A stretch of 6,938 nt of DNA from NCBI GenBank assembly GCA_021813195.1, contig JAKALI010000217.1, positions 1 through 6,938 on the forward strand, in the 5' to 3' direction. The notes below the pieces were generated by a model that had not been told where the DNA came from, did no database searches, and saw only the letters and a program-made list of their open reading frames with translations. The position numbers and the translations under genes are program-made. Below are positions 1-6,177 of this stretch, piece by piece. The DNA comes from Pseudomonadota bacterium (lineage in GTDB: Bacteria > Pseudomonadota > Alphaproteobacteria > Rhizobiales > Hyphomicrobiaceae). Position 1 is the first letter of the stretch; each line of letters starts with the position of its first letter.

Positions 1-334
1 CAACATAGAGCAGTCCCTTGTCGAACGAATAGTCGTGCGGGAACACCTCGTCGGTTTCGGGCGTGTGGCGCATATATTCCTGAATGCCGAAATTGGGCAC
101 CCAAGTGTCGAAATGCAGCGCCGTGCTGAGATACGGCGCCGCATAAGCGATCCCGTTCATGTCGAAGCCGTCGAAGAATGTCACGACCCAGGACACCGCG
201 ACGAGACGCAGAATGAATCCGCTCAATCGCTGGTTTTCAATGATCTCGGACAGGTCGACAATCTGGGAGGCAGCCGCAGTCTTGCCCAGTCCCGCACTCC
301 GGTCGGCTGAGGCTGCGCCTCCTCCCTCAGCCAC
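1..334 (-). CDS. Chimeric ORF: MFS transporter N-terminus fused in frame to the C-terminal part of a ManD/RspA-like dehydratase (3' end outside window)
   Basis: I translated this by hand from a GTG at 334: 111 codons without a stop to the window edge. The GTG overlaps the stop of the swivel-subunit gene by 8 bases, and a GAGG lies 9 bases upstream of it, so coupled translation is likely. Residues about 25-69 match the start of MFS transporters of the aromatic acid:H+ symporter type: a short soluble lead, then TM1 ending in TFFDGFDMN and the following AAPYL. From about residue 72 the protein no longer resembles a transporter. [27 protein letters not shown] and a following Y-F-D-G-L pattern are those seen near the C-terminus of mannonate dehydratase/RspA-type enolase-superfamily enzymes. 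With only one transmembrane segment and none of the enolase metal ligands, the product should be neither a working transporter nor a working enzyme. Family assignments are from memory of conserved motifs. It could be a deletion pseudogene or a misassembly. Confidence 0.75.
   Translation of the reverse strand, partial: MAEGGGAASADRSAGLGKTAAASQIVDLSEIIENQRLSGFILRLVAVSWVVTFFDGFDMNGIAYAAPYLSTALHFDTWVPNFGIQEYMRHTPETDEVFPHDYSFDKGLLYV
101..127 (-). other. Fusion junction between MFS-like and ManD-like coding sequence
   Basis: Codons 70-78 of the chimeric ORF (S-T-A-L-H-F-D-T-W) are where transporter-like sequence gives way to dehydratase-like sequence. The exact crossover cannot be fixed, because an alanine-leucine followed by a hydrophobic residue and Asp is plausible in both parents. 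That is what a join at short microhomology would look like. The reading frame is kept across it and no insertion-sequence end or inverted repeat is visible. Confidence 0.55.
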
Positions 335-749
335 GCTTTGTGACCTCGACCAGGCCGGTGTCGCCATCCACTTTCACCCAGTCTCCAGTTTCGATCACCG
401 CCAGCGGATCCTGATCGAAATCCGTCACGGCCGGTGCGTGAACGACAACGGCGCCCAGCGCGACTTTTGTGGTCATGGTCGTAAACAGCATGGCTTTGGG
501 TGCAGTTTTCGCGAGCCGCGCCGTGTGGAACATCGCCGACCAGCCCGAGGATCCCTTGGCGCCGGGAAACACGAGGATCTTGTCCTTGAAGCTTTGGCCG
601 CGCAGCTCATGTCGGGTCTCGATAACGGTGCCGGTCATGGGATCTATGCCGCCCCAGCCCGAGATCGTATCATGCGTCACCAGCGCTTCACCTTCGGCAC
701 GGCCGCCAACAACTTTGCGCCCGCGCAGCAGAATGATCTTTTCACTCAT
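327..749 (-). CDS. Aconitase X small (swivel-domain, DUF126) subunit
   Basis: This 140-residue protein has the length and motifs of the DUF126/AcnX swivel subunit, which closes over the active site of the large AcnX subunit in two-chain members of the family. Visible hallmarks are [11 protein letters not shown] at residues 30-40, an ETRHEL stretch at 44-49, and [13 protein letters not shown] at 59-71. The GSS is the family's conserved active-site serine loop. The tail [15 protein letters not shown] (118-132) is also typical. I chose the ATG at 749 rather than the further upstream codon at 815. It overlaps the TGA of the large subunit as ATGA, has purine-rich GGAGCGGAGAAG just upstream, and starts the protein at the usual place ([11 protein letters not shown]). 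The ATGA coupling suggests equimolar synthesis. The reaction is presumably dehydration of a hydroxy acid together with the large subunit; the substrate is unknown. Confidence 0.9.
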   Translation of the reverse strand: MSEKIILLRGRKVVGGRAEGEALVTHDTISGWGGIDPMTGTVIETRHELRGQSFKDKILVFPGAKGSSGWSAMFHTARLAKTAPKAMLFTTMTTKVALGAVVVHAPAVTDFDQDPLAVIETGDWVKVDGDTGLVEVTKRG

Positions 750-2032
750 GGCGCTTCTCCGCTCCAGCGACCGGTCAGCGCGGCATTGATGCAGTCCCTC
801 GTGGTGCCGAACCACGCTTCCACGCCCATCATCGCCGGCAGATAGTGCGTTTGCTTCGCAGAATCGAGTGCCACGACCTTAGTCCCCTGCGGCATTGTCC
901 TGCCAATCGCCGAACAGGTATCGGTCATCACCAACCCACCCGCGCCAAGGATCGTCTTGGTGTAGCCATTGGCGTCGGCAACCGCCTTCACCGAGCGAGA
1001 GGTGAAGAGCCACAGATTGCAACTGCTGTGGAGCTTCTTGCCTTCCAAAAGATTTGCAACTTCCCAGATTTGTTCGATGGCTGCGTGCGGGCAGCCCAAC
1101 ATCACGTAGTCGACATTGGGATTGGTGCCCACGGAATTCAGTGTCTCGTAAACCTTCCGCCGCTCGCGCTTCCCGTAACGGATCGTATCCACAGGTTTGC
1201 GCGAACCGAATGCCATTTCGAGCGTCGCGGCCTCGGGCGTGCTCCCGACGACGTGGTACATCTCAACGCCGCCGGACGAAGCCGCGGCGGCGCCGAAATG
1301 CTTGTGGCGGATCAAATTCGCATGGCCGATCTTGCCGGTCACGACGGGGATGTTCTCTTGGACAGCATCGCCAATGAAATACCCGAGCATGCCCCAGTTG
1401 AAAACGTCGTCGACCGAAACCTCGACTTCGATGTGATGGGTACCGCGGCGGTACGCATCGAGATGAAATCCCCAGTCCGGGATCTTGCCGGTGAGCATGG
1501 CCGCGCTCGTGCTCTCACGGCCTTCCGTATTGGTGCGCGCGCCAATGACGGAATTGCAGAAGACAACCGCCGAGGATTCCATCCAGGCGCAGTGCTCTCC
1601 CTTCACCGGAACATTGCCCGCGAGATAGGGCGTGCATGTTTTCAGCAGCTGAATGCCATGACCGGCGACTTCGGCCTCATCTTTTTGAAAATGCTCGAAA
1701 GCATCTCGGCCCATGCCTTGTTCCGCCCACAAGGCCGGATCCATCCCACCCTGCAGATGACAGCTATAGGCGCTTACTTTCGGGACGGAAACGACTTCGT
1801 CACTGTCCAGATCGAACAGCGAGTAGATCGCCTCGTAGGAATTCCCGACGTCCTTGTAATAGTCCCGCAGAAAGAGATTGGACGATCCGGGAACGCCGGC
1901 GATGTTGTTGGTGTCAACGAGACGTTCGGCGCCCAGGGCCTCTCCGTAGCGGACGAGGAGTTCCATCGCTTTCTGCTTGGCGGCGCCTTCAGTCCCGTCC
2001 AGCATCGCGCGTTCCTGATCGGTCAGTTGCAT
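746..2032 (-). CDS. Aconitase X catalytic (large, DUF521) subunit
   Basis: The 428-residue protein matches the AcnX catalytic subunit along its whole length. Recognisable blocks are LTDQERAMLDG at the N-terminus, the TCTPYL motif (Cys133), GEHCAWMESSAV around 145-156, the NSVIGARTNTEGR block at 160-172, GCPH (Cys314) and TDTCSAIG (Cys373). Cys133, Cys159, Cys314 and Cys373 are candidate iron or iron-sulfur ligands, but I cannot say which ones bind. Known AcnX enzymes dehydrate cis-3-hydroxy-L-proline (bacterial) or mevalonate 5-phosphate (archaeal). With an FAD oxidoreductase, a TonB receptor and an MFS-like gene as neighbours, a catabolic dehydratase fits best, but the substrate is open. The start at 2032 is supported by GAGAGGA about 6 bases upstream. 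It begins 25 bases after the oxidoreductase stop and overlaps the swivel subunit by 4 bases, so all are probably one operon. Alternative: a mis-annotated aconitase; the split subunits and motifs argue against that. Confidence 0.9.
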   Translation of the reverse strand: MQLTDQERAMLDGTEGAAKQKAMELLVRYGEALGAERLVDTNNIAGVPGSSNLFLRDYYKDVGNSYEAIYSLFDLDSDEVVSVPKVSAYSCHLQGGMDPALWAEQGMGRDAFEHFQKDEAEVAGHGIQLLKTCTPYLAGNVPVKGEHCAWMESSAVVFCNSVIGARTNTEGRESTSAAMLTGKIPDWGFHLDAYRRGTHHIEVEVSVDDVFNWGMLGYFIGDAVQENIPVVTGKIGHANLIRHKHFGAAAASSGGVEMYHVVGSTPEAATLEMAFGSRKPVDTIRYGKRERRKVYETLNSVGTNPNVDYVMLGCPHAAIEQIWEVANLLEGKKLHSSCNLWLFTSRSVKAVADANGYTKTILGAGGLVMTDTCSAIGRTMPQGTKVVALDSAKQTHYLPAMMGVEAWFGTTRDCINAALTGRWSGEAP

Positions 2033-2057
2033 TGCATGTCCTCTCTGGACCGCGACC

Positions 2058-3371
2058 TTAGTCCGTGCGATCGAGATTGTCGTGAAGGCGATCCTGCAGG
2101 GCCGATATGTCGATCTGCTGCACGCTGCCCGTTCCGGCGAGATCGAGTGCGTGCGCCGCCGCCATGCCCATCGCCATGCAGGGCCCCATCACCCGAACGC
2201 TCGAGAGCGCGGCCTTGTCAGCATCGATGCAGCGGCCGACAGCCAGAAGATTGTCGCTCTCCCTAGGGATAAGGCTGCCCAGCGGCACATAGTGAACATG
2301 ATCTTCGTCGAATGTCTGCCAGACATGGCCGGTGCCATGGTCATGAAGTTCGACCGGCCAAGCCGTACGAGCCACGGCGTCTGCGAACCGCGTTCCCGCA
2401 CGCACGTCGTCCAGGGTTAACTGCTGTGTGCCCACGATCCATCGCGTCTGGCGAATCCCGGGCAGGCCATAGGCGCGGATTTTCGATTTTCCGAAACATT
2501 CCGGAAATTCCTGCTGTAGGAAGTGAACGGCCAGGTCCGCTTGCACCTTACCTTCTAGGCCACAAATCGAGGCCTTTAGCGGATCCAGCGGTGTCTCTAC
2601 ATGCGTCATGTTGAGCACCGCAATGCCGCGACCCGGAATCACAAAGGGGAAGCACTCGCGGCGAAGCAGTCCATAGGCGTCGCCCTTTTCCTTCATGCGC
2701 TCTCCGATTTCGGCAATCTCTGGAAGGTGAGCTTCGTCAATGTTCTCGACGACGACCATCTGCGTGCCATAAACCGTTCCACCCTCTGGCTCGCGGCACG
2801 GGAAGCCGGCCTGCCATGTGAGGGCCGCGTCGCCGCTCGCATCGATGAAGCCGGTGGCATTCACCCGCACATCGCCATAGCGCGTCGCAAGTTCGAGCTC
2901 ACGGACACGCCGCCCATCGACCGTCACATGGCGAAGCACCGCGCCGACAATCACCGTAATTCTGGCTGCGCGCACCGCTTCCTCGATCCAGCGCGACAGA
3001 GCGATTTCATCGTAATAAACAACGACGGTATGCCGGCGCTGGTAATGCAACGCACCTTCGAGCGCTCCCAGATCGCGCAGAATGTCATCGGCCACACCAT
3101 GGGTGAACTGATAACCGTTGGGACCGTTGGAAAAGAGCCCACAGAACGTGCCGATGATCGAATTGACGGCCTGACCACCCAGTGCAGGAAGTCCGTCAAC
3201 CAGCACGACTTTACGCCCCAGTCGCCCCGCCTGCAGCGCCGCGGCGATACCGGCGGCGCCAGAGCCGACGACACAGATATCGGCCTCTACCCGCCATGCA
3301 TCGGCGCCAGCTTCTCGCCGCACGATTCGAGTTCCGGTCGCAACTGCCGACGTATCCGCCATGCTCAACAT
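2058..3371 (-). CDS. FAD-dependent oxidoreductase (FAD_binding_12-like)
   Basis: A 437-residue flavoprotein. The dinucleotide-binding fold is at the N-terminus: ICVVGSGAAGIAAALQAGR (32-50) carries the GxGxxG, and VVLVD ends in Asp59 for the ribose. LGGQAVNSIIGTFCG (64-78) follows. A second FAD-contacting stretch is GFIDASGDAAL (174-184). GIRQTRWIVG (305-314) and LLAVGRCIDADKAALSSVRVMGPC (from 375) are typical of the FAD_binding_12 family, whose members oxidise or reduce poorly defined small substrates. No signal peptide or twin-arginine motif is visible, so it is likely cytoplasmic. It is the first gene after the receptor terminator and lies 25 bases ahead of the AcnX large subunit, so it probably handles the substrate before or after AcnX dehydration (inference). 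The start at 3371 has GGAG 7 bases upstream; a second in-frame ATG at 3362 is a less likely alternative. The exact reaction is not recognisable. Confidence 0.85.
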   Translation of the reverse strand: MLSMADTSAVATGTRIVRREAGADAWRVEADICVVGSGAAGIAAALQAGRLGRKVVLVDGLPALGGQAVNSIIGTFCGLFSNGPNGYQFTHGVADDILRDLGALEGALHYQRRHTVVVYYDEIALSRWIEEAVRAARITVIVGAVLRHVTVDGRRVRELELATRYGDVRVNATGFIDASGDAALTWQAGFPCREPEGGTVYGTQMVVVENIDEAHLPEIAEIGERMKEKGDAYGLLRRECFPFVIPGRGIAVLNMTHVETPLDPLKASICGLEGKVQADLAVHFLQQEFPECFGKSKIRAYGLPGIRQTRWIVGTQQLTLDDVRAGTRFADAVARTAWPVELHDHGTGHVWQTFDEDHVHYVPLGSLIPRESDNLLAVGRCIDADKAALSSVRVMGPCMAMGMAAAHALDLAGTGSVQQIDISALQDRLHDNLDRTD

Positions 3372-3412
3372 CTCTCATCTCCGAAGGCTCGCGTGGCGAA
3401 CACTTTCGGCTC

Positions 3413-3466
3413 ATAAACAAAATACACCCGCTTGCCAGGTGCTTGGCCGCACTTGCCAAGCGGGTG
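3413..3466 (-). terminator. Intrinsic terminator downstream of the TonB receptor gene
   Basis: Perfect 10-base arms CACCCGCTTG (3425-3434) and CAAGCGGGTG (3457-3466) enclose an inner GTGC/GCAC pair (3439-3442 and 3449-3452). Together they form one long GC-rich hairpin. Read on the minus strand it is followed by TATTTTGTTTAT (3424-3413), the expected U-rich tail. It starts 26 bases after the receptor stop codon. Only about 41 bases separate the tail from the ATG of the oxidoreductase. Confidence 0.8.
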
Positions 3467-3491
3467 CCAGGAGGCGCGTCGGGGAGGCGCT

Positions 3492-5861
3492 CTAGAAACT
3501 CCGTTTCACGCTGAATTCAACCGTACGCGGCATGGCCGGCTGGCCCTCTACAGTGCCGTAGGTTCCGTAGTTTGCGTATTTGCCGAGATAGTACAGTTCG
3601 TCGGTGACGTTGTTGATTGCCAGCGTCGCCATCCACTTACTTTCGGTCGACTGCCAAATCAGGCGCGCATTCATGACGCCGTAGCCGTCCTGCGCTGCAA
3701 GTGCCGTGTTCGGCGCGTCGTTATAGACCTTGCTTTGATAGGTATAGTCGACGCGCTGCGTGAGGACGCCGTAGTCGTTACCCAGATCCGCGCTGTACTG
3801 TATTCCAAGACTCCATTTCCACTTCGGTGTCAGCACCGGCACGCTGCTGAGCGTAGGACCACCGGACACCCCCGCCGCAGAGCCGAGATCGAGGTTTTTA
3901 TACTGTAGGTATCCGACGGAGCTGTTGATCACGAGACCTGGAACCGGCTCAGCATCCACCTCGGCTTCGACGCCCTTGATTTCAGCTTTGCCGACGTTCT
4001 TGGTCAGGACTGCGAGATTCCCGGCGTTGTCGATACCGTTCGCCTGAAGCTGCAGGTTCTTGTATTGGCTGTAGAAGGCCGCCATGTTGGCGCGCAGGCG
4101 ATGCTCGAACCATTCACTCTTCACGCCGACTTCATATGCCGTAAGCGTTTCCGGGTCGAAGGCCGTGGCCTGCGCTGCGGATACCGGACGCGTGTTGAAG
4201 CCACCGGCCTTGTAGCCCGTCGAGAGCTGCGCGTAGGTCATCAAGTCCGGAGTCCACTGGTATTGCAGGCCCACCTTGGGATCGACGCGTGAATAGCTGA
4301 GGCTCCCCTTGGTGATTGGGAAGAGGAAAGTGCCGGCGGGGATGCCGTGGAACGGTGCAAGCAGCAGACGGTAGTATTGGTACGTCTTGTCTTCCTGGCT
4401 GTAGCGGACGCCGACTTCCGCGCTGAGCTTGTCGGTGATGTGATAGACGCCATGCGCGAAAACTGACTTGTTCTGGTCCGTCGCGGGATCGTTTGGCACC
4501 TGCACGAGACTGATCTCGATGAGGTCGCCCAATCCGCCTTGGTGGCTATAACCGTCGAAATAGTAGCCGCCCAGAACCCAATCCAGCGCATTGTTGAAGG
4601 CGGTGCCGCTGACCTGAAGCTCTTCGCTGAACTGATGGTGCGAGAGCGTCGTATAGAGATTGGTCAATGCGATAGGCGCGCCGGAGAAGCTTTGCGAGAA
4701 TTCGCCCGATTCACCCCGGTATCCGGTGATCGACTTGACATGAAAGCCCCATGGCGCGTCCCAGTCGACCGTACCCGTCAGGCCGTAGGAATAAAGCGTG
4801 TTGTCGGACGGGATCTTGATGCCATTCACCGGATCATTGAACGTCACATAGGTCTGGTACGGATTGTTGGTCAGGAACCGCGCGTCATACGGAATCCCGT
4901 AGAACGGAACGACCACGTTCTTGTTGAATGCCTTCAGAAAGATGGCATTCGGATTGATGGCCAGAACCTGGTCGGCTGGCCCCGGGCCCTTGTCGTCGGT
5001 GAGGTCTGCGGACAGGTTGATTTCCAGCCCGGGTGCCGGTAGTGCGCGCAACGCAACACGGAAATTGTAGACATCATCGCCACCCAGCGTGCCAACCTTG
5101 CAGTTTCCGTGGGTTGTCGGCTTGATGTTGCCAGCAAGCGTCGGATTCGCACAGGCGAAGTCCAGAACGTCCATGTAGCCGTCGCTTCTAAGCGCCCCGC
5201 CAGACAGCCGCATAAACAGCTTATTGTCGATGATCGGTATGTCGATTGCTGCCTTGACGGACTCGCGATTGTAGCTGCCGTAGCTGAATTCAGCGTAACC
5301 GGTGCCGTCCCCCTTCGGCTTGACATTAAAGATGCGCACGGCACCACCCTCGGTGTTCTTGCCGAAAAGCGTACCTTGCGGGCCGCGCAGGATCTCCACG
5401 CGATCGATGTCGCCCAGCGTAAACAATGACCCGAATACGGTCGCGAAGTAGACGTCGTCGACGTAGAAGCCGACACCTGGCTCAAGCGTGAATTTGAAGT
5501 CGCTTTGACCGACCCCTCGGATGCTGGCAAATACCGATTTGCCGAAGCCGCCCGGCGCAGCCTGCAGGCTCACATTCGGAACCGAGGCGGACACCTGGCT
5601 GATATTGCTGTAACCGCGGTCTTCCAGCTGGCTGCCAGAAAATGCCGAGATCGAAATCGGCGTGGACTGGACGTTTTCCTTCTTGTACCGCGCGGTAACG
5701 ACCACCTCTTCGAGTGCGTCTTGGCCAGTGCCTGTGCCGGCCTGCACGGCGGCCGCATCTTGCGCATATGCCGATGAGGCCACGAACAGCGGGAACGCAA
5801 GTGCCGCCGCCATTGCCGCGACGGAGGATCGTGACAACAGTGTGTTCTTGGAAATGTGCAT
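3492..5861 (-). CDS. TonB-dependent outer-membrane receptor
   Basis: This 789-residue outer-membrane receptor should import a scarce or bulky substrate into the periplasm using TonB-ExbBD energy. A Sec signal peptide covers residues 1-33: a short polar start, a hydrophobic AAMAAALAFPLFVA core, and cleavage after AYA before Gln34. The TonB box EEVVVTA is at 51-57. The plug domain spans about 65-180 with RGVGQSDF (115-122), GVGFYVDDVY (129-138) and the RVEILRGPQGTLFGKNT stretch (154-170), continuing into EGGAVRIF where many relatives have IGGAINI. The rest is the 22-strand barrel, with GYKAGGFN at 549-556 and a terminal Phe789 as the assembly signal. I placed the start at 5861 (MHISKNT) because it gives a proper signal peptide and follows a purine-rich AGAGGGGCAGG; a start at 5999 would add 46 basic residues ahead of it. 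The ligand cannot be told from sequence; the adjoining catabolic genes suggest it imports their substrate. Confidence 0.93.
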   Translation of the reverse strand: MHISKNTLLSRSSVAAMAAALAFPLFVASSAYAQDAAAVQAGTGTGQDALEEVVVTARYKKENVQSTPISISAFSGSQLEDRGYSNISQVSASVPNVSLQAAPGGFGKSVFASIRGVGQSDFKFTLEPGVGFYVDDVYFATVFGSLFTLGDIDRVEILRGPQGTLFGKNTEGGAVRIFNVKPKGDGTGYAEFSYGSYNRESVKAAIDIPIIDNKLFMRLSGGALRSDGYMDVLDFACANPTLAGNIKPTTHGNCKVGTLGGDDVYNFRVALRALPAPGLEINLSADLTDDKGPGPADQVLAINPNAIFLKAFNKNVVVPFYGIPYDARFLTNNPYQTYVTFNDPVNGIKIPSDNTLYSYGLTGTVDWDAPWGFHVKSITGYRGESGEFSQSFSGAPIALTNLYTTLSHHQFSEELQVSGTAFNNALDWVLGGYYFDGYSHQGGLGDLIEISLVQVPNDPATDQNKSVFAHGVYHITDKLSAEVGVRYSQEDKTYQYYRLLLAPFHGIPAGTFLFPITKGSLSYSRVDPKVGLQYQWTPDLMTYAQLSTGYKAGGFNTRPVSAAQATAFDPETLTAYEVGVKSEWFEHRLRANMAAFYSQYKNLQLQANGIDNAGNLAVLTKNVGKAEIKGVEAEVDAEPVPGLVINSSVGYLQYKNLDLGSAAGVSGGPTLSSVPVLTPKWKWSLGIQYSADLGNDYGVLTQRVDYTYQSKVYNDAPNTALAAQDGYGVMNARLIWQSTESKWMATLAINNVTDELYYLGKYANYGTYGTVEGQPAMPRTVEFSVKRSF

Positions 5862-5902
5862 CGAATACCTGCCCCTCTTTCGCCGTTTCCCGGCGCCCGC
5901 CT

Positions 5903-5936
5903 GCTCACCAGGCTGAGCGCCAAATTCCCTTTGGCG
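5903..5936 (-). promoter_or_regulatory. Two adjacent small stem-loops in the receptor leader
   Basis: One inverted repeat has arms CGCCAAA (5918-5924) and TTTGGCG (5930-5936) with a 5-base loop. Directly next to it, sharing base 5918, is a second with arms GCTCA (5903-5907) and TGAGC (5914-5918). Both lie 42-75 bases upstream of the receptor start codon and would be in its 5' untranslated RNA if transcription starts near the palindrome. They could be RNA hairpins or a second protein-binding dyad. No T-tract follows, so they are not a terminator. Confidence 0.4.
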
Positions 5937-6081
5937 GTCCGACTTTGATCTTCGTGTTGGTGAGGGTCGGGTAATTTTCTTGCTGGCGATCGCCCGCAAA
6001 CTGCCCCATCCGCTCCCGGATCGCGTCGCAAAGCTATGTCATTCGCAGTTCGGCATGGAAGATGCCTTTTCTAGCGGTCAG

Positions 6082-6100
6082 TTTTCTCGATTCGAGAAAA
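6082..6100. promoter_or_regulatory. Predicted LysR-type operator (perfect palindrome, T-N11-A)
   Basis: TTTTCTCGATTCGAGAAAA is a perfect inverted repeat with 9-base arms around a single central T. Nested in it is TCTCGATTCGAGA (6085-6097), which has the T-N11-A spacing of LysR recognition sites. It lies in the divergent region 78 bases from the LysR ATG and 221 bases from the receptor ATG, the usual place for a LysR family member that represses itself and activates the opposite gene. Binding by this particular regulator is inferred, not shown. Confidence 0.7.
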
Positions 6101-6177
6101 ATGGGGTACGCTTTGAATGGTGTCGGTCAGTCCCAAAAAGCACTGCCGGCGACGCGCTGCGGACCGGGAACAGTAAG

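Larger units (their letters stand above)
5862..6177. promoter_or_regulatory. Divergent intergenic control region between TonB receptor and LysR genes
   Basis: These 316 bases contain no convincing gene. They separate the two divergent starts and must hold both promoters. I see no strong consensus -35/-10 pair. The notable elements are the 19-base palindrome at 6082-6100, a repeated TTTTCT at 6067-6072 and 6082-6087, and two small hairpins at 5903-5936 in the part that would be receptor mRNA leader. A weak candidate -10 (CATAGC, minus strand 6038-6033) lies where a receptor promoter would fall if the palindrome sat near -65, but I do not regard it as established. Confidence 0.7.

Noticed and set aside
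159..845. A 228-codon open frame on the + strand
   Set aside because: Antisense to the swivel subunit and chimeric ORF, both supported by conserved motifs; the translation is low-complexity and unrecognisable.
845..2266. A 473-codon open frame on the + strand opposite the AcnX large subunit and the end of the oxidoreductase
   Set aside because: Its translation is rich in Arg, His and Pro with no recognisable motif, and it mirrors a confident gene on the other strand; an antisense shadow of GC-rich codon use.
2601..3416. A 271-codon open frame on the + strand
   Set aside because: Lies antisense to the well-supported FAD oxidoreductase, shows no family motifs and has no ribosome-binding site of note.
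5862..5999. A longer receptor start at 5999 adding 46 residues
   Set aside because: The added residues are very basic and would bury the clear Sec signal peptide that begins at 5861.
6082..6100. The palindrome read as a terminator (A/T runs on both ends)
   Set aside because: It sits between two divergent gene starts where nothing needs terminating, and its one-base centre cannot form an RNA hairpin loop without losing inner pairs; an operator fits better.
6055..6177. A longer LysR start at 6055 (in-frame ATG)
   Set aside because: The 41-residue extension resembles nothing in the family and would put the operator palindrome inside the coding sequence.
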